A stretch of DNA of 64,000 bases from Thiothrix lacustris DSM 21227. Its GTDB lineage: Bacteria > Pseudomonadota > Gammaproteobacteria > Thiotrichales > Thiotrichaceae. This document shows, piece after piece, positions 15,496 through 26,724 of the stretch. The stretch covers positions 1 through 64,000 of the forward strand of contig NZ_JHYQ01000018.1 in assembly GCF_000621325.1 (NCBI RefSeq), read 5' to 3'. Made by a program: the position numbers and the translations under genes. A model generated the notes under the pieces. That model was given only the letters and a program-made list of their open reading frames with translations. It was not told where the DNA came from and made no database searches. How positions within the stretch are numbered: the first letter of the stretch is position 1; each line of letters opens with the position of its first letter.

Positions 15496-17109
15496 ATGAG
15501 TACAACAGGCACACTGGCACAACATCTTGCCAGCACGTTGGGACTGAAAACTTCACAAAATCTTTACTGGAACCAATCATCCCCGGTTCTATACGAACAA
15601 GCCCTAAACCGCAGCGAAGGCAAAATCAGCGAAGATGGCGTATTTGTTGCCTACACAGGCACCTTTACAGGCCGCGCCCCCAACGATAAATTTATCGTGG
15701 ATGATGCTGGCTCGCATGACAAGGTATGGTGGGGCAAAGTCAACAAGGCGTTGAGTGAAGCACAGTTCAACCAAATTTTGGCAGATGCCCTTCAGTTCCT
15801 TGATGGACGTGAACTGTTTGTACAAGACCTGTTAGCAGGCGCAAGCGAAGCCGATGAATTGCCGGTGCGTATTATTACCCAATATGCTTGGCACGCTTTG
15901 TTTGCCCGCAATATGTTTATCCGCCCAGACGAATTGAACCGCACGCTAGATGTGGCTGAACCCAAATTTACCGTCATCCATGTGCCTGATATGCAGGCAG
16001 ACCCGGAAACGCACGGCACACATTCCGGGGCTTTCGTCCTGTTGAACCTGAGCCGTGGGCTGATTCTGATTGGCGGCACGCATTACGCGGGCGAAATCAA
16101 GAAATCCATCTTCTCGGTACTCAACTACCTGCTGCCGCAACGTGGCATTATGTCGATGCACGCTTCCGCCAATGTTGGCAAAGAAGGCGACGTTGCTATC
16201 CTGTTCGGGCTTTCTGGCACGGGCAAGACGACCCTTTCCGCTGATCCAAAACGCTCGCTGATTGGTGATGACGAGCACGGTTGGAGCGACAATGGCGTGT
16301 TCAATCTGGAAGGCGGCTGCTACGCCAAGGTCATCAACCTTTCGGCAGAACAAGAGCCGATGATCTACCAAACCACCAAAACCTTCGGCACGGTGCTGGA
16401 AAACGTGGTAATGGATCAGGCAACCCGCAAGCTGAATCTGGATGATAACAGCCTGACCGAAAACACCCGTGCCAGCTACCCCATTACCCAGATTCCGGGC
16501 GCGTTGTACCCCGGCAAAGCAGGCCACCCCAAGCACATTATCATGCTGACCTGTGATGCTTTCGGTGTATTGCCACCGATTTCCAAACTGACCACCGAAC
16601 AGGCGATGTACCACTTCATTTCCGGTTATACCGCCAAGGTTGCGGGCACGGAAAAAGGTGTAACTGAACCGACGGCTACTTTCAGCACTTGCTTTGGTGC
16701 ACCGTTCATGGCCTTACATCCGTCGGTTTACGCGGATTTGTTGGGCAAGAAGATCAATGAACACGAGGTTTCGTGCTGGCTGGTAAATACGGGCTGGACA
16801 GGCGGCGCTTACGGCGTGGGCAAGCGCATGAACATCCATCACACCCGCAGCATGGTCAATGCGGCACTGAGCGGTGAATTGGATGGCGTAGCAATGCGTC
16901 AGGATGCCATTTTCGGCCTGAATATCCCGGTTGAATGCCCGGATGTGCCTTCGGCAGTGCTAGACCCGTCTTCAACCTGGGCAGACAAAGCCGCGTATGA
17001 AGCAAAAGCAACACATCTGGCCTCGCTGTTCCACCAGAACTTTGCGGAATACAGCGCGGGTGTGGCGGATAGCATTTGTGCAGCAGGGCCGTTGAAAGGC
17101 CAAGTTTAA
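15496..17109 (+). CDS. pckA: Phosphoenolpyruvate carboxykinase (ATP)
   Basis: 537 residues from ATG 15496, preceded by GGAGG at 15485-15489; an upstream in-frame ATG at 15397 would extend the protein through the operator array and is rejected. The kinase P-loop GLSGTGKTTLSADP (near 238-251), the following metal-binding LIGDDEHGWSDNGVFNLEGG and TRASYPITQIPGA are typical of the ATP-dependent enzyme. It converts oxaloacetate and ATP to PEP and CO2 at the entrance to gluconeogenesis. In a mixotrophic sulfur oxidiser it would link the TCA cycle to sugar synthesis. The palindrome array suggests tight transcriptional control. Confidence 0.96.
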   Translation: MSTTGTLAQHLASTLGLKTSQNLYWNQSSPVLYEQALNRSEGKISEDGVFVAYTGTFTGRAPNDKFIVDDAGSHDKVWWGKVNKALSEAQFNQILADALQFLDGRELFVQDLLAGASEADELPVRIITQYAWHALFARNMFIRPDELNRTLDVAEPKFTVIHVPDMQADPETHGTHSGAFVLLNLSRGLILIGGTHYAGEIKKSIFSVLNYLLPQRGIMSMHASANVGKEGDVAILFGLSGTGKTTLSADPKRSLIGDDEHGWSDNGVFNLEGGCYAKVINLSAEQEPMIYQTTKTFGTVLENVVMDQATRKLNLDDNSLTENTRASYPITQIPGALYPGKAGHPKHIIMLTCDAFGVLPPISKLTTEQAMYHFISGYTAKVAGTEKGVTEPTATFSTCFGAPFMALHPSVYADLLGKKINEHEVSCWLVNTGWTGGAYGVGKRMNIHHTRSMVNAALSGELDGVAMRQDAIFGLNIPVECPDVPSAVLDPSSTWADKAAYEAKATHLASLFHQNFAEYSAGVADSICAAGPLKGQV

Positions 17110-17125
17110 CCATACGCAGACAAAA

Positions 17126-17158
17126 GCCCGTGCGGATTAACATCTGCATGGGTTTTTT
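17126..17158 (+). terminator. Rho-independent terminator of pckA
   Basis: GCCCGTGC (17126-17133) pairs with GCATGGGT (17146-17153) allowing two G-U pairs, around a 12-base loop, and is followed by six T. It lies 17 bases after the pckA stop. Confidence 0.75.
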
Positions 17159-17182
17159 ACGTTGATGCTGCTTTTGAAATAA

Positions 17183-17218
17183 AAAAGCCCTTGCAGAACA
17201 CAGTCTGCAAGGGCTTTT
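17183..17218 (-). terminator. Long perfect hairpin, terminator facing the tRNA transcript
   Basis: Arms 17183-17197 and 17204-17218 are a perfect 15-base inverted repeat with a six-base loop. Read on the minus strand the stem ends in a run of six T, so it should stop the tRNA-Ser transcript; in the plus direction the T run is only four. Confidence 0.75.
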
Positions 17219-17220
17219 GA

Positions 17221-17244
17221 GATTTCATGATACATCATGAAATC
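17221..17244. repeat. Perfect inverted repeat between tRNA-Ser and its terminator
   Basis: GATTTCATGA, a TACA loop and TCATGAAATC form a 10-base perfect palindrome seven bases beyond the tRNA 3' end on the minus strand. It could be a processing hairpin of the tRNA precursor or a protein site. No family recognised. Confidence 0.5.
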
Positions 17245-17250
17245 ATTATA

Positions 17251-17338
17251 TGGCGGAGAGCGAGGGATTCGAACCCCCGGAGGTTTAACCCTCAACGGTT
17301 TTCAAGACCGCCGCATTCGACCACTCTGCCAGCTCTCC
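17251..17338 (-). tRNA. serT: tRNA-Ser (anticodon UGA)
   Basis: On the minus strand GGAGAGC opens the acceptor stem and pairs with GCTCTCC, followed by discriminator G and encoded CCA (17251-17253). The anticodon loop is CTTGAAA, giving anticodon TGA. A long variable arm (GTTGAGGGTTAAACCTC) and a TTCGAAT T-loop confirm a class II serine tRNA of 88 bases. Confidence 0.95.
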
Positions 17339-17476
17339 GAAGGATGCGTATGTTACGTAAAACTCAATGACATTTCCAGTCTTTTTTCGCATAAAGCGTT
17401 ACTTTTCTGTCTGTCAGCCTTGGGGTGGCTATGATAGAATCCCGCCTTTATGACTGCCCTAACAGAGACAGGCTTA

Positions 17477-18520
17477 ATGGACTCAAGCAAACCCTCCCTA
17501 ACTTACCGTGATGCTGGCGTTGATATTGATGCAGGCAACAATTTGGTTGAACGCATCAAACCTCTTGCCCAGCGCACTAGACGCCCTGAAATGCTGAGTG
17601 GGCTAGGTGGCTTCGGCGCACTCATGTCGATCCCCTCGCACTACAAAAACCCAGTACTGGTCTCTGGTACAGATGGCGTCGGCACCAAGCTGAAACTGGC
17701 GATTGATACTGGCATTTACGACAGCATCGGCATTGACCTCGTGGCCATGTGCGTAAATGACATTATCGTCAGCGGTGCAGAACCCCTATTTTTCCTCGAC
17801 TACTACGCCACTGGCAAACTGGATGTAGCTGTCGCCGAACAAGTCATCAGCGGCATTGCCGAAGGCTGTGTACAAGCAGGCGCGGCACTTTCCGGCGGTG
17901 AAACCGCAGAAATGCCCGGCATGTACCACGGCGATGATTTCGATCTGGCAGGTTTCTGCGTCGGCGTGGTCGAGCGTGACAATATTCTGGATAATTCCCG
18001 CGTACACCGCAACGACGTGCTGATTGGCTTGGCCTCCACCGGCCCACATTCCAACGGCTACTCACTGATCCGCAAAATCATTGAAGTCAGTGGCGCGTCG
18101 CTGGACGAGCCGTTCGGTGACAGCACACTGGGGCGTACCCTGCTGGAACCTACCCGCATTTACGTCAAAGCCATACTCGGCCTGATGCGCCGTTACAACC
18201 TGCACGCAGTAGCGCACATCACTGGCGGCGGCATCACCGAAAACCTGCCACGGGTACTACCTGCCCGCACCAAAGCCAAAATCAGCCTCAGTAGCTGGCA
18301 GCGCCCAGAAATCTTCGGCTGGTTACAGGAAAAAGGTCAGGTATCCGATGATGAAATGCTACGTACCTTCAACTGCGGCATTGGTATGATTCTGGTCGTA
18401 CCCGCCGATAAATCCGAAGAGATTATCAGCACTTGCCGCCTAGAAAACATCAAGGCATGGGAAATCGGCTCGATGGATGCTTCCGACAGTGAAACACCTT
18501 TTGTCGAATATGGCGCATAA
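17477..18520 (+). CDS. purM: Phosphoribosylformylglycinamidine cyclo-ligase
   Basis: 347 residues from ATG 17477 ([20 protein letters not shown]), the start that matches the family's length (E. coli 345); ATG 17450 adds nine residues. Family blocks include [36 protein letters not shown] and [13 protein letters not shown]. It makes aminoimidazole ribonucleotide from FGAM with ATP. purN follows with an 11-base overlap, so the two purine genes form an operon. A TATGAT element near 17430 may be its -10. Confidence 0.96.
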   Translation: MDSSKPSLTYRDAGVDIDAGNNLVERIKPLAQRTRRPEMLSGLGGFGALMSIPSHYKNPVLVSGTDGVGTKLKLAIDTGIYDSIGIDLVAMCVNDIIVSGAEPLFFLDYYATGKLDVAVAEQVISGIAEGCVQAGAALSGGETAEMPGMYHGDDFDLAGFCVGVVERDNILDNSRVHRNDVLIGLASTGPHSNGYSLIRKIIEVSGASLDEPFGDSTLGRTLLEPTRIYVKAILGLMRRYNLHAVAHITGGGITENLPRVLPARTKAKISLSSWQRPEIFGWLQEKGQVSDDEMLRTFNCGIGMILVVPADKSEEIISTCRLENIKAWEIGSMDASDSETPFVEYGA

Positions 18521-19178
18521 ACCCCTGACAGCACTGCCAACGTTGGTAGTGCTGATTTCCGGCAGCGGCAGCAACCTGCAAGCCATCCTTAAAGCCATCC
18601 AGACGGGTCGCTTGCAAGCCCGTATCGGGGCGGTCATCAGTAACCGCCCCGATGTCTACGGCTTGCAACGCGCGGCTGAGGCAGGCATTCCCACTGCAGT
18701 CGTTGATCACACCGCCTTCGCCAACCGTGACGGCTTCGATGAAACCTTGCAGCAGCAAATTGATAGCTTCAAACCTGATCTGGTGGTGCTGGCTGGTTTC
18801 ATGCGCATCCTCACCCCCGCGTTTGTACGCCATTACCAAGGGCGGATGCTGAATATCCACCCTTCCCTGCTGCCCTTGTACAAAGGCATCCATACCCATC
18901 GGCGGGTACTGGAAGACGGTGGCGATGAACACGGCGTCAGCGTCCATTTCGTCACCCCAGAACTCGACGGCGGCCCGCTCATTATGCAAGCCAAAGTACC
19001 GGTATTACCGAGTGATTCCGAAACTAGTCTCGCAGAACGGGTACAGGTACAGGAACACGTCATTTACCCGCAAGTGGTGAAATGGTTCGTGGAAGGCAGG
19101 CTAAAACTGGAAGGCAATCAGGCAATGCTGGACGGAAACGCGTTAACACGCCCCATCCAGCATCTCAGCGGCGAATAA
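18510..19178 (+). CDS. purN: Phosphoribosylglycinamide formyltransferase
   Basis: 222 residues from ATG 18510, inside the end of purM. It shows [13 protein letters not shown] (phosphate-binding loop), a catalytic Asn/His/Asp set in [14 protein letters not shown] (His-Pro-Ser) and [13 protein letters not shown]. It transfers a formyl group from 10-formyl-THF to GAR. Slightly longer at the C-terminus than E. coli PurN (212). Confidence 0.95.
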   Translation: MAHKPLTALPTLVVLISGSGSNLQAILKAIQTGRLQARIGAVISNRPDVYGLQRAAEAGIPTAVVDHTAFANRDGFDETLQQQIDSFKPDLVVLAGFMRILTPAFVRHYQGRMLNIHPSLLPLYKGIHTHRRVLEDGGDEHGVSVHFVTPELDGGPLIMQAKVPVLPSDSETSLAERVQVQEHVIYPQVVKWFVEGRLKLEGNQAMLDGNALTRPIQHLSGE

Positions 19179-19179
19179 A

Positions 19180-19491
19180 TCAGCCGAAATGGCAAACGTA
19201 GTGCAAATCTTCCAACGTCTCAATGTCGAAGGATGAGTTAGCACCCACCTCGAAAGATTGACCGCCTGCGTATTCTACCCAGGCGTCGTTCCCCGCCAGA
19301 CGCACCTTGCAACGGCCTTGCAGCAATTCCATGATCTCCGGCGCACCGGTATTGAATTTCAAGGTGGATGGCAAAATCACCCCAACACTTTTGCGCGTCC
19401 CATCCGCCAGCGTCACGGTGTGGCTGACACACTTGCCATCGAAATACACATTCGCTGTCTTGCTAACGCTGACATTCTCAAACTGACTCAT
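19180..19491 (-). CDS. ppnP: Pyrimidine/purine nucleoside phosphorylase PpnP
   Basis: 103 residues, a single cupin of the DUF1255 family: [28 protein letters not shown], then [16 protein letters not shown] and the end [17 protein letters not shown]. PpnP splits several nucleosides to base and ribose 1-phosphate. It ends one base from the convergent purN gene, placing salvage next to synthesis. Confidence 0.92.
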   Translation of the reverse strand: MSQFENVSVSKTANVYFDGKCVSHTVTLADGTRKSVGVILPSTLKFNTGAPEIMELLQGRCKVRLAGNDAWVEYAGGQSFEVGANSSFDIETLEDLHYVCHFG

Positions 19492-19520
19492 ACACTTCCT
19501 TTCTAAAATGAGGGGGTAAA

Positions 19521-20864
19521 CTATTGCCCTGCAATAGTCATCTTATCAATCAAAATCGAACCCGTGCGAATACTGCCACGCTCATCCACATCATCGCCGA
19601 TCGCCACAATGCCTTTGAACATGTCTTTCAAGTTACCCGCAATGGTCACTTCTTCAACCGGGTGGACAATCATGCCGTTTTCGACCCAGTAACCCACCGC
19701 ACCGCGCGAATAATCGCCGGTAATGCCGTTGATACCGTTGCCGATCAGCTCCGTAACCATCAAACCCGTACCCATCGCTGCCAACAGGCCGGGGAAACTC
19801 ACCCCGGTATCCGCCAACAACAAATTGGTTGCACCACTTGCGCTGCCGGTGCTTTGCATCCCCAGCTTGCGAGCGCTGTAGCTGCCTAGGAAATAATCCT
19901 GAATCACACCATCCTTCACAATGTCACGCGCCTGTGTCGCGACACCTTCTGCATCATAGGAACGGCTACCCAAGGCTTGACGAATGAAAGGGTCTTCACG
20001 CAATTGCACGAAACCCGGGAAAGCTTGCTGCCCCAGCGAGTTCAGCAAAAAGCTGGCCTTGCGGTACTGGGAACTGCCACTGATGGCAGAAATCAATTGC
20101 CCCACCAGCCCACGCGCCATTTGCGGCACAAACAAGACCGGCGCTTCACGGGTAGACAAGGAACGGGCATTCAAACGCCGCACGGTACGCTGCGCTGCTT
20201 CCGCCCCCACACTATCCGCTGATTCCAGCAAACCCGGCACACGCGAGACGCTGTACCAGTAATCACGCTGCATCGACGCCCCATCCTGCGCCACCACGGA
20301 ACAGCTCAGGGAATGGCGCGTCGCATGGTTAATGCCCATGAAGCCGTGCGAGTTGGCATACAAGCTCATCCCCGCATAGCTGTCAACGCCAGCACCTTCA
20401 CTGTTGGTAATGCGGGCATCGTGTTCGCGGGCAACGGCCTCGGTCTGGAGCGCCATTTCGATGGCTCTATCCGCATCCAGTTCCCACGGGTGGTACAAGT
20501 CCAGCTTAGGCAGGTAGCTAGCCATACGGTCGGCATCCGCCAACCCATTGAAATCGTCTTCGGAGGTATAACGCGCAATCCGGCAAGCCGCCTCAAGCGT
20601 GTCTTCCAGCGCTTGCGGCGAGAAATCACCTGTGGAGGCATAGCCTTTGCGATGCCCGAAATACACCGTCAGGTTAATGCCTTGGTCGCGGTGGTATTGC
20701 AATTTATCCACCTGCCCCATACGCACTTCCACCGACAGACCCATGCCTTTGTCGAGATCCAGTTCTGCGGCGGTTGCACCTTTGGCTTGCGCTGCTTCTA
20801 ATACGCGCTCTGCCATTGCCTGAAATTCGGTAGCAATGTCAAAACGGTTTTCCAATTCAATCAT
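19521..20864 (-). CDS. pmbA: PmbA/TldE subunit of the TldD-TldE protease
   Basis: 447 residues, start [25 protein letters not shown]. It has the family blocks [35 protein letters not shown] and [31 protein letters not shown] near the C-terminus. As usual for TldE it lacks the HExxxH zinc motif and needs TldD, encoded 11 bases upstream. The pair processes peptides such as microcin B17 and CcdA in E. coli. Confidence 0.94.
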   Translation of the reverse strand: MIELENRFDIATEFQAMAERVLEAAQAKGATAAELDLDKGMGLSVEVRMGQVDKLQYHRDQGINLTVYFGHRKGYASTGDFSPQALEDTLEAACRIARYTSEDDFNGLADADRMASYLPKLDLYHPWELDADRAIEMALQTEAVAREHDARITNSEGAGVDSYAGMSLYANSHGFMGINHATRHSLSCSVVAQDGASMQRDYWYSVSRVPGLLESADSVGAEAAQRTVRRLNARSLSTREAPVLFVPQMARGLVGQLISAISGSSQYRKASFLLNSLGQQAFPGFVQLREDPFIRQALGSRSYDAEGVATQARDIVKDGVIQDYFLGSYSARKLGMQSTGSASGATNLLLADTGVSFPGLLAAMGTGLMVTELIGNGINGITGDYSRGAVGYWVENGMIVHPVEEVTIAGNLKDMFKGIVAIGDDVDERGSIRTGSILIDKMTIAGQ

Positions 20865-20875
20865 GATTCTTGTCC

Positions 20876-22333
20876 TTATGCTGTCGCAGTGCCGCCGACG
20901 GTGATACCGTCAATTCTGAGGGTAGGTTGACCCACGCCGACGGGAACGCTTTGCCCATCTTTGCCGCAAACGCCAATCCCGGTATCGAGTTGCAAGTCAT
21001 TGCCCACCATACTGACACGGGTCAACACATCCGGGCCATTGCCGATCAAGGTAGCATTTTTCAGCGGCTTGCCGAGCTTACCGTTTTCGATCTGGTAGGC
21101 TTCGGAAGCTGAAAACACGAACTTGCCAGAAGTAATATCGACCTGCCCACCGGAGAAGTTCACGGCATAAATGCCTTTCTCTACCGAGGCAATGATTTCA
21201 GCCGGATCGTATGCGCCTGCCCGCATATAGGTATTGGTCATACGCGGCATCGGCAGATGCGCGTAAGATTGACGCCGCCCGTTGCCAGTGGATTGCGTAC
21301 CCATCAGCGCTGCATTCTGGCGGTCGAACAAGTAGCCTTTGAGGATACCGTCTTCAATCAGGGTAGTGCATTGGGTTTGCGTGCCTTCGTCATCCACACT
21401 CAGGGAACCACGGCGCTGTTCCAGCGTGCCATCGTCCACCACGGTAATGCCTTTGGCCGCAACCTGTTCACCGATGCGCCCCGCAAAAGCGGAAGTGCCT
21501 TTGCGGTTGAAATCGCCTTCCAGCCCGTGACCAATCGCTTCGTGCAACAGAACACCCGGCCAGCCGTTACCCAGCACCACGGTCATGCTGCCAGCAGGCG
21601 CTGCTTCGGCATCCAGATTAATCAGCGCCTTGCGTACCGCGTCTTCAGCGTATTCCTGCGCCTTGTTACCATGAGTGAAAAAGTCGAGGCTGAAACGCCC
21701 ACCACCGCCTGCGGTAGCACTTTCGGTTTGCCCATTACGCTCAACAATCACAGAAACATTGGCGCGAACCAATGGGCGGACATCGGCAGTCATGCGCCCG
21801 GTTTCATCCACGACCAGAATGATTTCATGCACCGCCACCATATTGGCCATGACTTGCTGCACGTAAGGGCTTGCCGCACGGGCAATGCTGTCAATCTGGC
21901 GCAAAAAGCTGATCTTGTCGTCTTCGGACAACGACGCCAGCGGGTCATCCATCCCATACAGTTGGCGTTGCGGAGCGCTGATTTTCCACGCATTCACCGA
22001 GCCGGATTGCCCGGCGCGGGTAATCGCGCGTGCCGCCTTAGCCGATTCCAGCAAGGCAGGCAGGGTAATTTCGCCGCTGTAAGCAAAACCGGTTTGCTCA
22101 CCACAAACCGAACGCACCCCAACACCCTGTTCGATGCTGTAACTGCCGCTCTTGATAATGCTTTCTTCCAGCCCCCAGGACTCATAACGGGCTGACTGGA
22201 AATACAAATCTGCCAAGGTAGTGTCTTGGGTTAACAACTGGCTAAAAACCTGTTCCAGATGTTGCTCACTTAAGCCCGTTGGTGAGAAAAAAGCCTCACG
22301 GGCATAATCATATGCCTGTTGTTTACTATTCAT
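20876..22333 (-). CDS. tldD: TldD metalloprotease subunit
   Basis: 485 residues with the HExxxH zinc motif in [18 protein letters not shown] and a third ligand region in [20 protein letters not shown]. The N-terminal region has [20 protein letters not shown], typical of TldD. It works with PmbA directly downstream. The start overlaps the upstream nitrilase gene by four bases. Confidence 0.95.
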   Translation of the reverse strand: MNSKQQAYDYAREAFFSPTGLSEQHLEQVFSQLLTQDTTLADLYFQSARYESWGLEESIIKSGSYSIEQGVGVRSVCGEQTGFAYSGEITLPALLESAKAARAITRAGQSGSVNAWKISAPQRQLYGMDDPLASLSEDDKISFLRQIDSIARAASPYVQQVMANMVAVHEIILVVDETGRMTADVRPLVRANVSVIVERNGQTESATAGGGGRFSLDFFTHGNKAQEYAEDAVRKALINLDAEAAPAGSMTVVLGNGWPGVLLHEAIGHGLEGDFNRKGTSAFAGRIGEQVAAKGITVVDDGTLEQRRGSLSVDDEGTQTQCTTLIEDGILKGYLFDRQNAALMGTQSTGNGRRQSYAHLPMPRMTNTYMRAGAYDPAEIIASVEKGIYAVNFSGGQVDITSGKFVFSASEAYQIENGKLGKPLKNATLIGNGPDVLTRVSMVGNDLQLDTGIGVCGKDGQSVPVGVGQPTLRIDGITVGGTATA

Positions 22334-23166
22334 GATGTTCCTTCGGTAATCGTTTGAGTGGAGCAGCGATGTGATAACACTGGAAATGTTTTTCGGGTTT
22401 GTTCCAATGCATCAAGGTCAATGTCCGCCAGTACTACACCTGCGCCTTTTTCGCGGACATCGCGTACCCGCCCCCAGTAATCTACGATCATGCTGTGACC
22501 GTAAGTGGTGCGCCCGCTGACATGGTAGCCACCTTGACCGGGTGCTATGACGTAACAAAGGTTTTCGATAGCGCGAGCGCGGATCAAGACATCCCAATGG
22601 GCTTTGCCCGTCAGTTCTGTGAATGCCGCCGGTATCACCAGAATTTGCGCCCCTTGTTCCGACAAACGTCGGTAGAGTTCGGGGAAACGCAAATCATAAC
22701 AGACTGACATCCCCAGTTTTCCAAAGGGGGTATCCACCACTACCGGCTGGTGACCGGGCATCGTGGTATCGCTTTCGGTATACACTTCGTGATTTTCGCT
22801 TAACTCAACGTCAAACAGGTGAATTTTGTCGTAACGTGCCACGACTTTACCCTTGGCATCATACAGGATGGAAGCTGCGTATGATTTTGCTGGGTCTTCG
22901 GAACGGATCGGGATAGTTCCCGCCACAATCCATACACCATATTTGATCGCTTGTTGGCTGATGAAGGTCTGGATGGGACCATCGCCAAAGGTTTCGGCAA
23001 TTTTCACCCTATCGGCTTCATCCGCACCCATCATGGCAAAAGTTTCTGGCAACACGACCATTCTGGCACCGCGTGCTGCTGCTTCCTTAATCAGACGCCC
23101 AGCCTCCATCAGGTTGGCCGGAACGTTTGGACCCGCTGCCATTTGTAGTGCTGCGATTAGCGCCAT
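22330..23166 (-). CDS. Carbon-nitrogen hydrolase (Nit1-like omega-amidase)
   Basis: 278 residues with the nitrilase triad: Glu in [10 protein letters not shown], Lys in [12 protein letters not shown] and Cys in [15 protein letters not shown]. Nit1-type enzymes repair deaminated glutathione. The position between yhdP and tldD is a common gammaproteobacterial order. No signal peptide. Confidence 0.92.
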   Translation of the reverse strand: MALIAALQMAAGPNVPANLMEAGRLIKEAAARGARMVVLPETFAMMGADEADRVKIAETFGDGPIQTFISQQAIKYGVWIVAGTIPIRSEDPAKSYAASILYDAKGKVVARYDKIHLFDVELSENHEVYTESDTTMPGHQPVVVDTPFGKLGMSVCYDLRFPELYRRLSEQGAQILVIPAAFTELTGKAHWDVLIRARAIENLCYVIAPGQGGYHVSGRTTYGHSMIVDYWGRVRDVREKGAGVVLADIDLDALEQTRKTFPVLSHRCSTQTITEGTS

Positions 23167-23217
23167 GCGAATGTCTCCCCTTACTTCTGCGTTTATATCG
23201 GTGATGTCATTGTCTGT

Positions 23218-26200
23218 TCAATGCGTTAAAACATCAACATCCGTCTTTTTGAATGGTAGTTTTAATTCGACAATTTCTGGTTTCTCCCACGATCCTGTTA
23301 CTTGGTAGCGCCAGCCGCCGCCAGTCTTTAACTTGTCCGCCGCCTTTTTCTCGGTGAGGGAATTCAGCAACAACATGGCCGCGCCGCCGCCTATTCCGCC
23401 AACCGCTGCCCCGACTACTGGCAAAGCAGAACGCAGATTGGGTATAACCGTCAGGGTCTGGTCAAGCGTTTTACGGGCAAGATCAACCTTGCCCTGAATA
23501 CCAGCCGTCATCGCAGCGGCTTCAATAACCGTATCGGTGGTTTGCAACACGCCTTGATGCAGTTGAAAATTGCCGGTAATGGCATCAAAGGCCACCCCTT
23601 TGCTGGTTATGTCACGAAAATCCAGCGACAAACGTCCGGGCAAATGTTCAACATCCAGCAAGCCCAGCAAACGCCCCACACCGGGGTCGACCCCGCTCAG
23701 GCTACCTTGGCCGAGACTGGCATGAATTTCACCATTCAAGCTGGGCAAGGCAAAACTGAACGGTGCACCCGCCCAATGTAGCTTAGCCTCTGCCTGCAAA
23801 TGCCCGCCTTCCAGCATGGCTTCCTCACCCGGTTGCGCCAACAGTTTGCCGGGTTCAGGAATAGTGGCTGTCGCGCTGATAGTAGTATGGGAAGTACCAT
23901 CAGCCGCCGTATACCAGCGACCACTGGAAGAAGACAGCTCCAGTAACGGAGAAAGCACTTCCAGCTTGTCGATATTCATGTCATTACGTACCTTGTTCAG
24001 GCTGAGCGTCAGTTGTTCGATAGGCAAAGCGCCTTTACGGCAATTCCGACAGGTAATCCGCATCGACGGGAAGTCGTGAGGGGCTATACTCTTACCAGCG
24101 GTTTTCCCGGATGTTGGCAGGTGATCAGCGATCTGGTCGAGGTCAATACCGTTCAGATCAAGGTTGACCCGTCCGCTGGCGGGTGCACTCAAAGGCAAGT
24201 GCAAGTTAGCTTGCAGCTTATCGGCACGCACATGGGCTTTCAATAACGTATCCGCCACCGCACTCACGCTGGCTTTACCCAGTGACTGTACCCCCAATTT
24301 AAGATCGCCAATCTTGAGATTCGCCTGAATGTCAGGCAAAGCAATGCTAGGCTTGCCCCCGCCACTTGCCACACCCAAGCTTTGCCACGCCAACAGATCC
24401 AGTTCCGCCAATTCCCCACCGACGTGAATGCCACGTTCAGGCAAACGGGCAGATTTACCCCCCAGACTGATACCAATCGCAGTGGGCAGCTTATCACTAT
24501 GAGGCAAGCGTGCCAGAATACCCAGTTGCTTGCCCATTTCTACCAATACCTTCCAAGGCTTGGCAGAATCAAACGGCAGCTCAACCTGCACCGTCAAGTC
24601 ACGCGCTTCTTGCGCTGATTTACCGAATGGTGCAGGCAGCGCAATCGTCACCCCCTGTAACTGGCTATGCGACTGCACCAGCAGGCTACTGAGCTGGCTG
24701 GTGTTGAACGCAGGCAACTCCAACGACGTCTCAATCGCGGCTTTACCGTGTAAGTATTGTTTCAAGCCCGCGAGATTCTCAGGCAGAAAAGCCCACGGCT
24801 CATTGGACTGCTGCAAACCGACACGAATAACCCCTTTAGCCTTATCGGTCTTCGCAGACAGTTTAACCGGCTGCTCACGGTATTCACCGCTCGCACCACT
24901 CACATCGACACCGTATTGGTCAAAGTGCACCTTACCGTTAAGCTCGGTAAAGTGCTGGTTATAATCGGGAATCGAAAAACGGTTGTTATGCAAACTGACT
25001 ACTCCATCCACCGCCACACCTTGCTTGTCGAGCGTCTCTGTTTTCAAGGGAACATCCAGTTTCAGGTGCAAATCAGAACCACCAGAAAACTGCGCCACCT
25101 GCATAAAATCACGCAAGCTGCGCCCGATGGGTGCGTCCTGCAAGTAATTCATGTGTGCCTGCAAATTTCCCTCGGTATTCAAGTCGAGTAATAAGTGGTT
25201 ATCATCAGTATGCATATCAGGAATGGCGACACTCCCCCCCGTCACTGCCAAATCCATAATTCGCGCACTGTGTACTGTGGCATTCATCTCAGCATTGTGG
25301 AAACGCAGCTCCCCCTTAACCTCGCGAGCTTCTGGCCATTCCGGCAAATACGCCAGCACCCCTTTTTCAATATCAAAACGGATATCAAACAAGCCCGGTC
25401 GTTGCTGGAACGGGAAATCCGCCGGATGCCCCCGCAACACAAATTCGCCCTTGGGCACATAGCCTTGCACAATCGCGGTTTTCAGCCACGCTTCAGTATT
25501 GTCGGGAACTACGGCGGGAATGTAGTTCCGCACATTATCCAGCGTGCGGCGCGTGGCAAACTGCATAGTGAGGTCTATATCGGCAGGTTTTTGGCTGGGC
25601 ATTGCCAGCTTGCCTGCACCTGTCAGCTCAATATCGGCATTACGGGCTATCAGGCGCGGCATTTGCCAGTGCCAGCCGTCGGCTTGTACCTGCCAGTTCA
25701 GGTCAGCCTCCAGCGTCTCCAGCGGCAAGGTTTTTTCAAACCATTTGGGGTAACTGACCGCACTATCCTTGATATTGACCTTAACCTTGCCTTGAGCATT
25801 GTCAGCCGCAAACGTGGCATTCACTTCTTGCAAGGCAGGTACGTCGGCATTGCCCTTCCAACCCAGATGAGAAATCTCGCCTTCACCACTGATATGCAAA
25901 GGTTTACCGGCTTCTGCATTAATGGTGGCATCCAGTTTCAGGCCGCCCGCTGTCACGCCATACGATTTGAGCAAAGGGGACGGCAATGCTGCGAGGTTGA
26001 AAATCTGGGTGCGGGTATGCAACCTGCCATCCCATTGCGATGAGCCATCCGGCTTTTGCACCTGATGCAACACGGCATCCAGCGCCAAGGAATCGCCAAT
26101 GGCAGGTGGAAATAGCGCATCGGCCTGCAACGTGATTTCATGCGGTAAAATTTCGCCGATAAATTGCAGATCACTGAGTGCCAATGTGCGGTGATTGACT

Positions 26201-26724
26201 ACATCCATCCAGTGTACAAAGCCACTGTTGATACTGATGCGGATCGGCGACTGGCGCTCAATATTCAAGACAGTGTTTTTCTGCCCCGGTAACGGAAAAC
26301 GCAACCCCTGAATATCTGGCAATTCATTGGCACTTTGGCGCAGGATGAATTCCACTCCTTCCAGCTTGACCTCGGCAGGTTGTAAACGCAGGGTGCGCAG
26401 ACTTTCACGCCAGTCCAGTGTCAAAGCCAATTGGCGGATAAAGATAGGGGATTCGCCCGACGGCTCAGTAAGTTGCAGATTATCAATCACCCACAACAAA
26501 TCATCGCCGTCACTATCGACACGAATTTGCCCGATATTGATCTGATTGCCGACGAAACCCGACAATTCAGCCTCCAGAATGCCCTTGTAGTCATTGACCA
26601 TTGGCAACCAGAGCTGCGCCAAGCCCACTAGCGCAACCAGAAAAATAGCCCAATGAAAGAAAAACGTTAGTAGCAGGTAGGTGAGGCGTAATACAAAACC
26701 GCCCTGCCTCCTAGAGAAGTACAA
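23218..26724 (-). CDS. yhdP: YhdP family AsmA-like transport protein
   Basis: 1168 residues, near the usual length. An N-terminal membrane helix (LTYLLLTFFFHWAIFLVAL, about 14-32) anchors it in the inner membrane; the rest is a long periplasmic beta-rich body with AsmA-like repeats and the C-terminal DUF3971/AsmA-2 signature (AVGGIGGGAAMLLLNSLTEKKA then WRYQVTGSWEKPEI). YhdP carries phospholipids toward the outer membrane. Its start overlaps the rng stop by 14 bases. Confidence 0.92.
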   Translation of the reverse strand: MYFSRRQGGFVLRLTYLLLTFFFHWAIFLVALVGLAQLWLPMVNDYKGILEAELSGFVGNQINIGQIRVDSDGDDLLWVIDNLQLTEPSGESPIFIRQLALTLDWRESLRTLRLQPAEVKLEGVEFILRQSANELPDIQGLRFPLPGQKNTVLNIERQSPIRISINSGFVHWMDVVNHRTLALSDLQFIGEILPHEITLQADALFPPAIGDSLALDAVLHQVQKPDGSSQWDGRLHTRTQIFNLAALPSPLLKSYGVTAGGLKLDATINAEAGKPLHISGEGEISHLGWKGNADVPALQEVNATFAADNAQGKVKVNIKDSAVSYPKWFEKTLPLETLEADLNWQVQADGWHWQMPRLIARNADIELTGAGKLAMPSQKPADIDLTMQFATRRTLDNVRNYIPAVVPDNTEAWLKTAIVQGYVPKGEFVLRGHPADFPFQQRPGLFDIRFDIEKGVLAYLPEWPEAREVKGELRFHNAEMNATVHSARIMDLAVTGGSVAIPDMHTDDNHLLLDLNTEGNLQAHMNYLQDAPIGRSLRDFMQVAQFSGGSDLHLKLDVPLKTETLDKQGVAVDGVVSLHNNRFSIPDYNQHFTELNGKVHFDQYGVDVSGASGEYREQPVKLSAKTDKAKGVIRVGLQQSNEPWAFLPENLAGLKQYLHGKAAIETSLELPAFNTSQLSSLLVQSHSQLQGVTIALPAPFGKSAQEARDLTVQVELPFDSAKPWKVLVEMGKQLGILARLPHSDKLPTAIGISLGGKSARLPERGIHVGGELAELDLLAWQSLGVASGGGKPSIALPDIQANLKIGDLKLGVQSLGKASVSAVADTLLKAHVRADKLQANLHLPLSAPASGRVNLDLNGIDLDQIADHLPTSGKTAGKSIAPHDFPSMRITCRNCRKGALPIEQLTLSLNKVRNDMNIDKLEVLSPLLELSSSSGRWYTAADGTSHTTISATATIPEPGKLLAQPGEEAMLEGGHLQAEAKLHWAGAPFSFALPSLNGEIHASLGQGSLSGVDPGVGRLLGLLDVEHLPGRLSLDFRDITSKGVAFDAITGNFQLHQGVLQTTDTVIEAAAMTAGIQGKVDLARKTLDQTLTVIPNLRSALPVVGAAVGGIGGGAAMLLLNSLTEKKAADKLKTGGGWRYQVTGSWEKPEIVELKLPFKKTDVDVLTH

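Noticed and set aside
17237-17434. Plus-strand ORF over the tRNA-Ser gene (GERGIRTPGGL-type protein)
   Set aside because: This is the well-known false protein from the antisense of tRNA-Ser; the tRNA structure explains the sequence.
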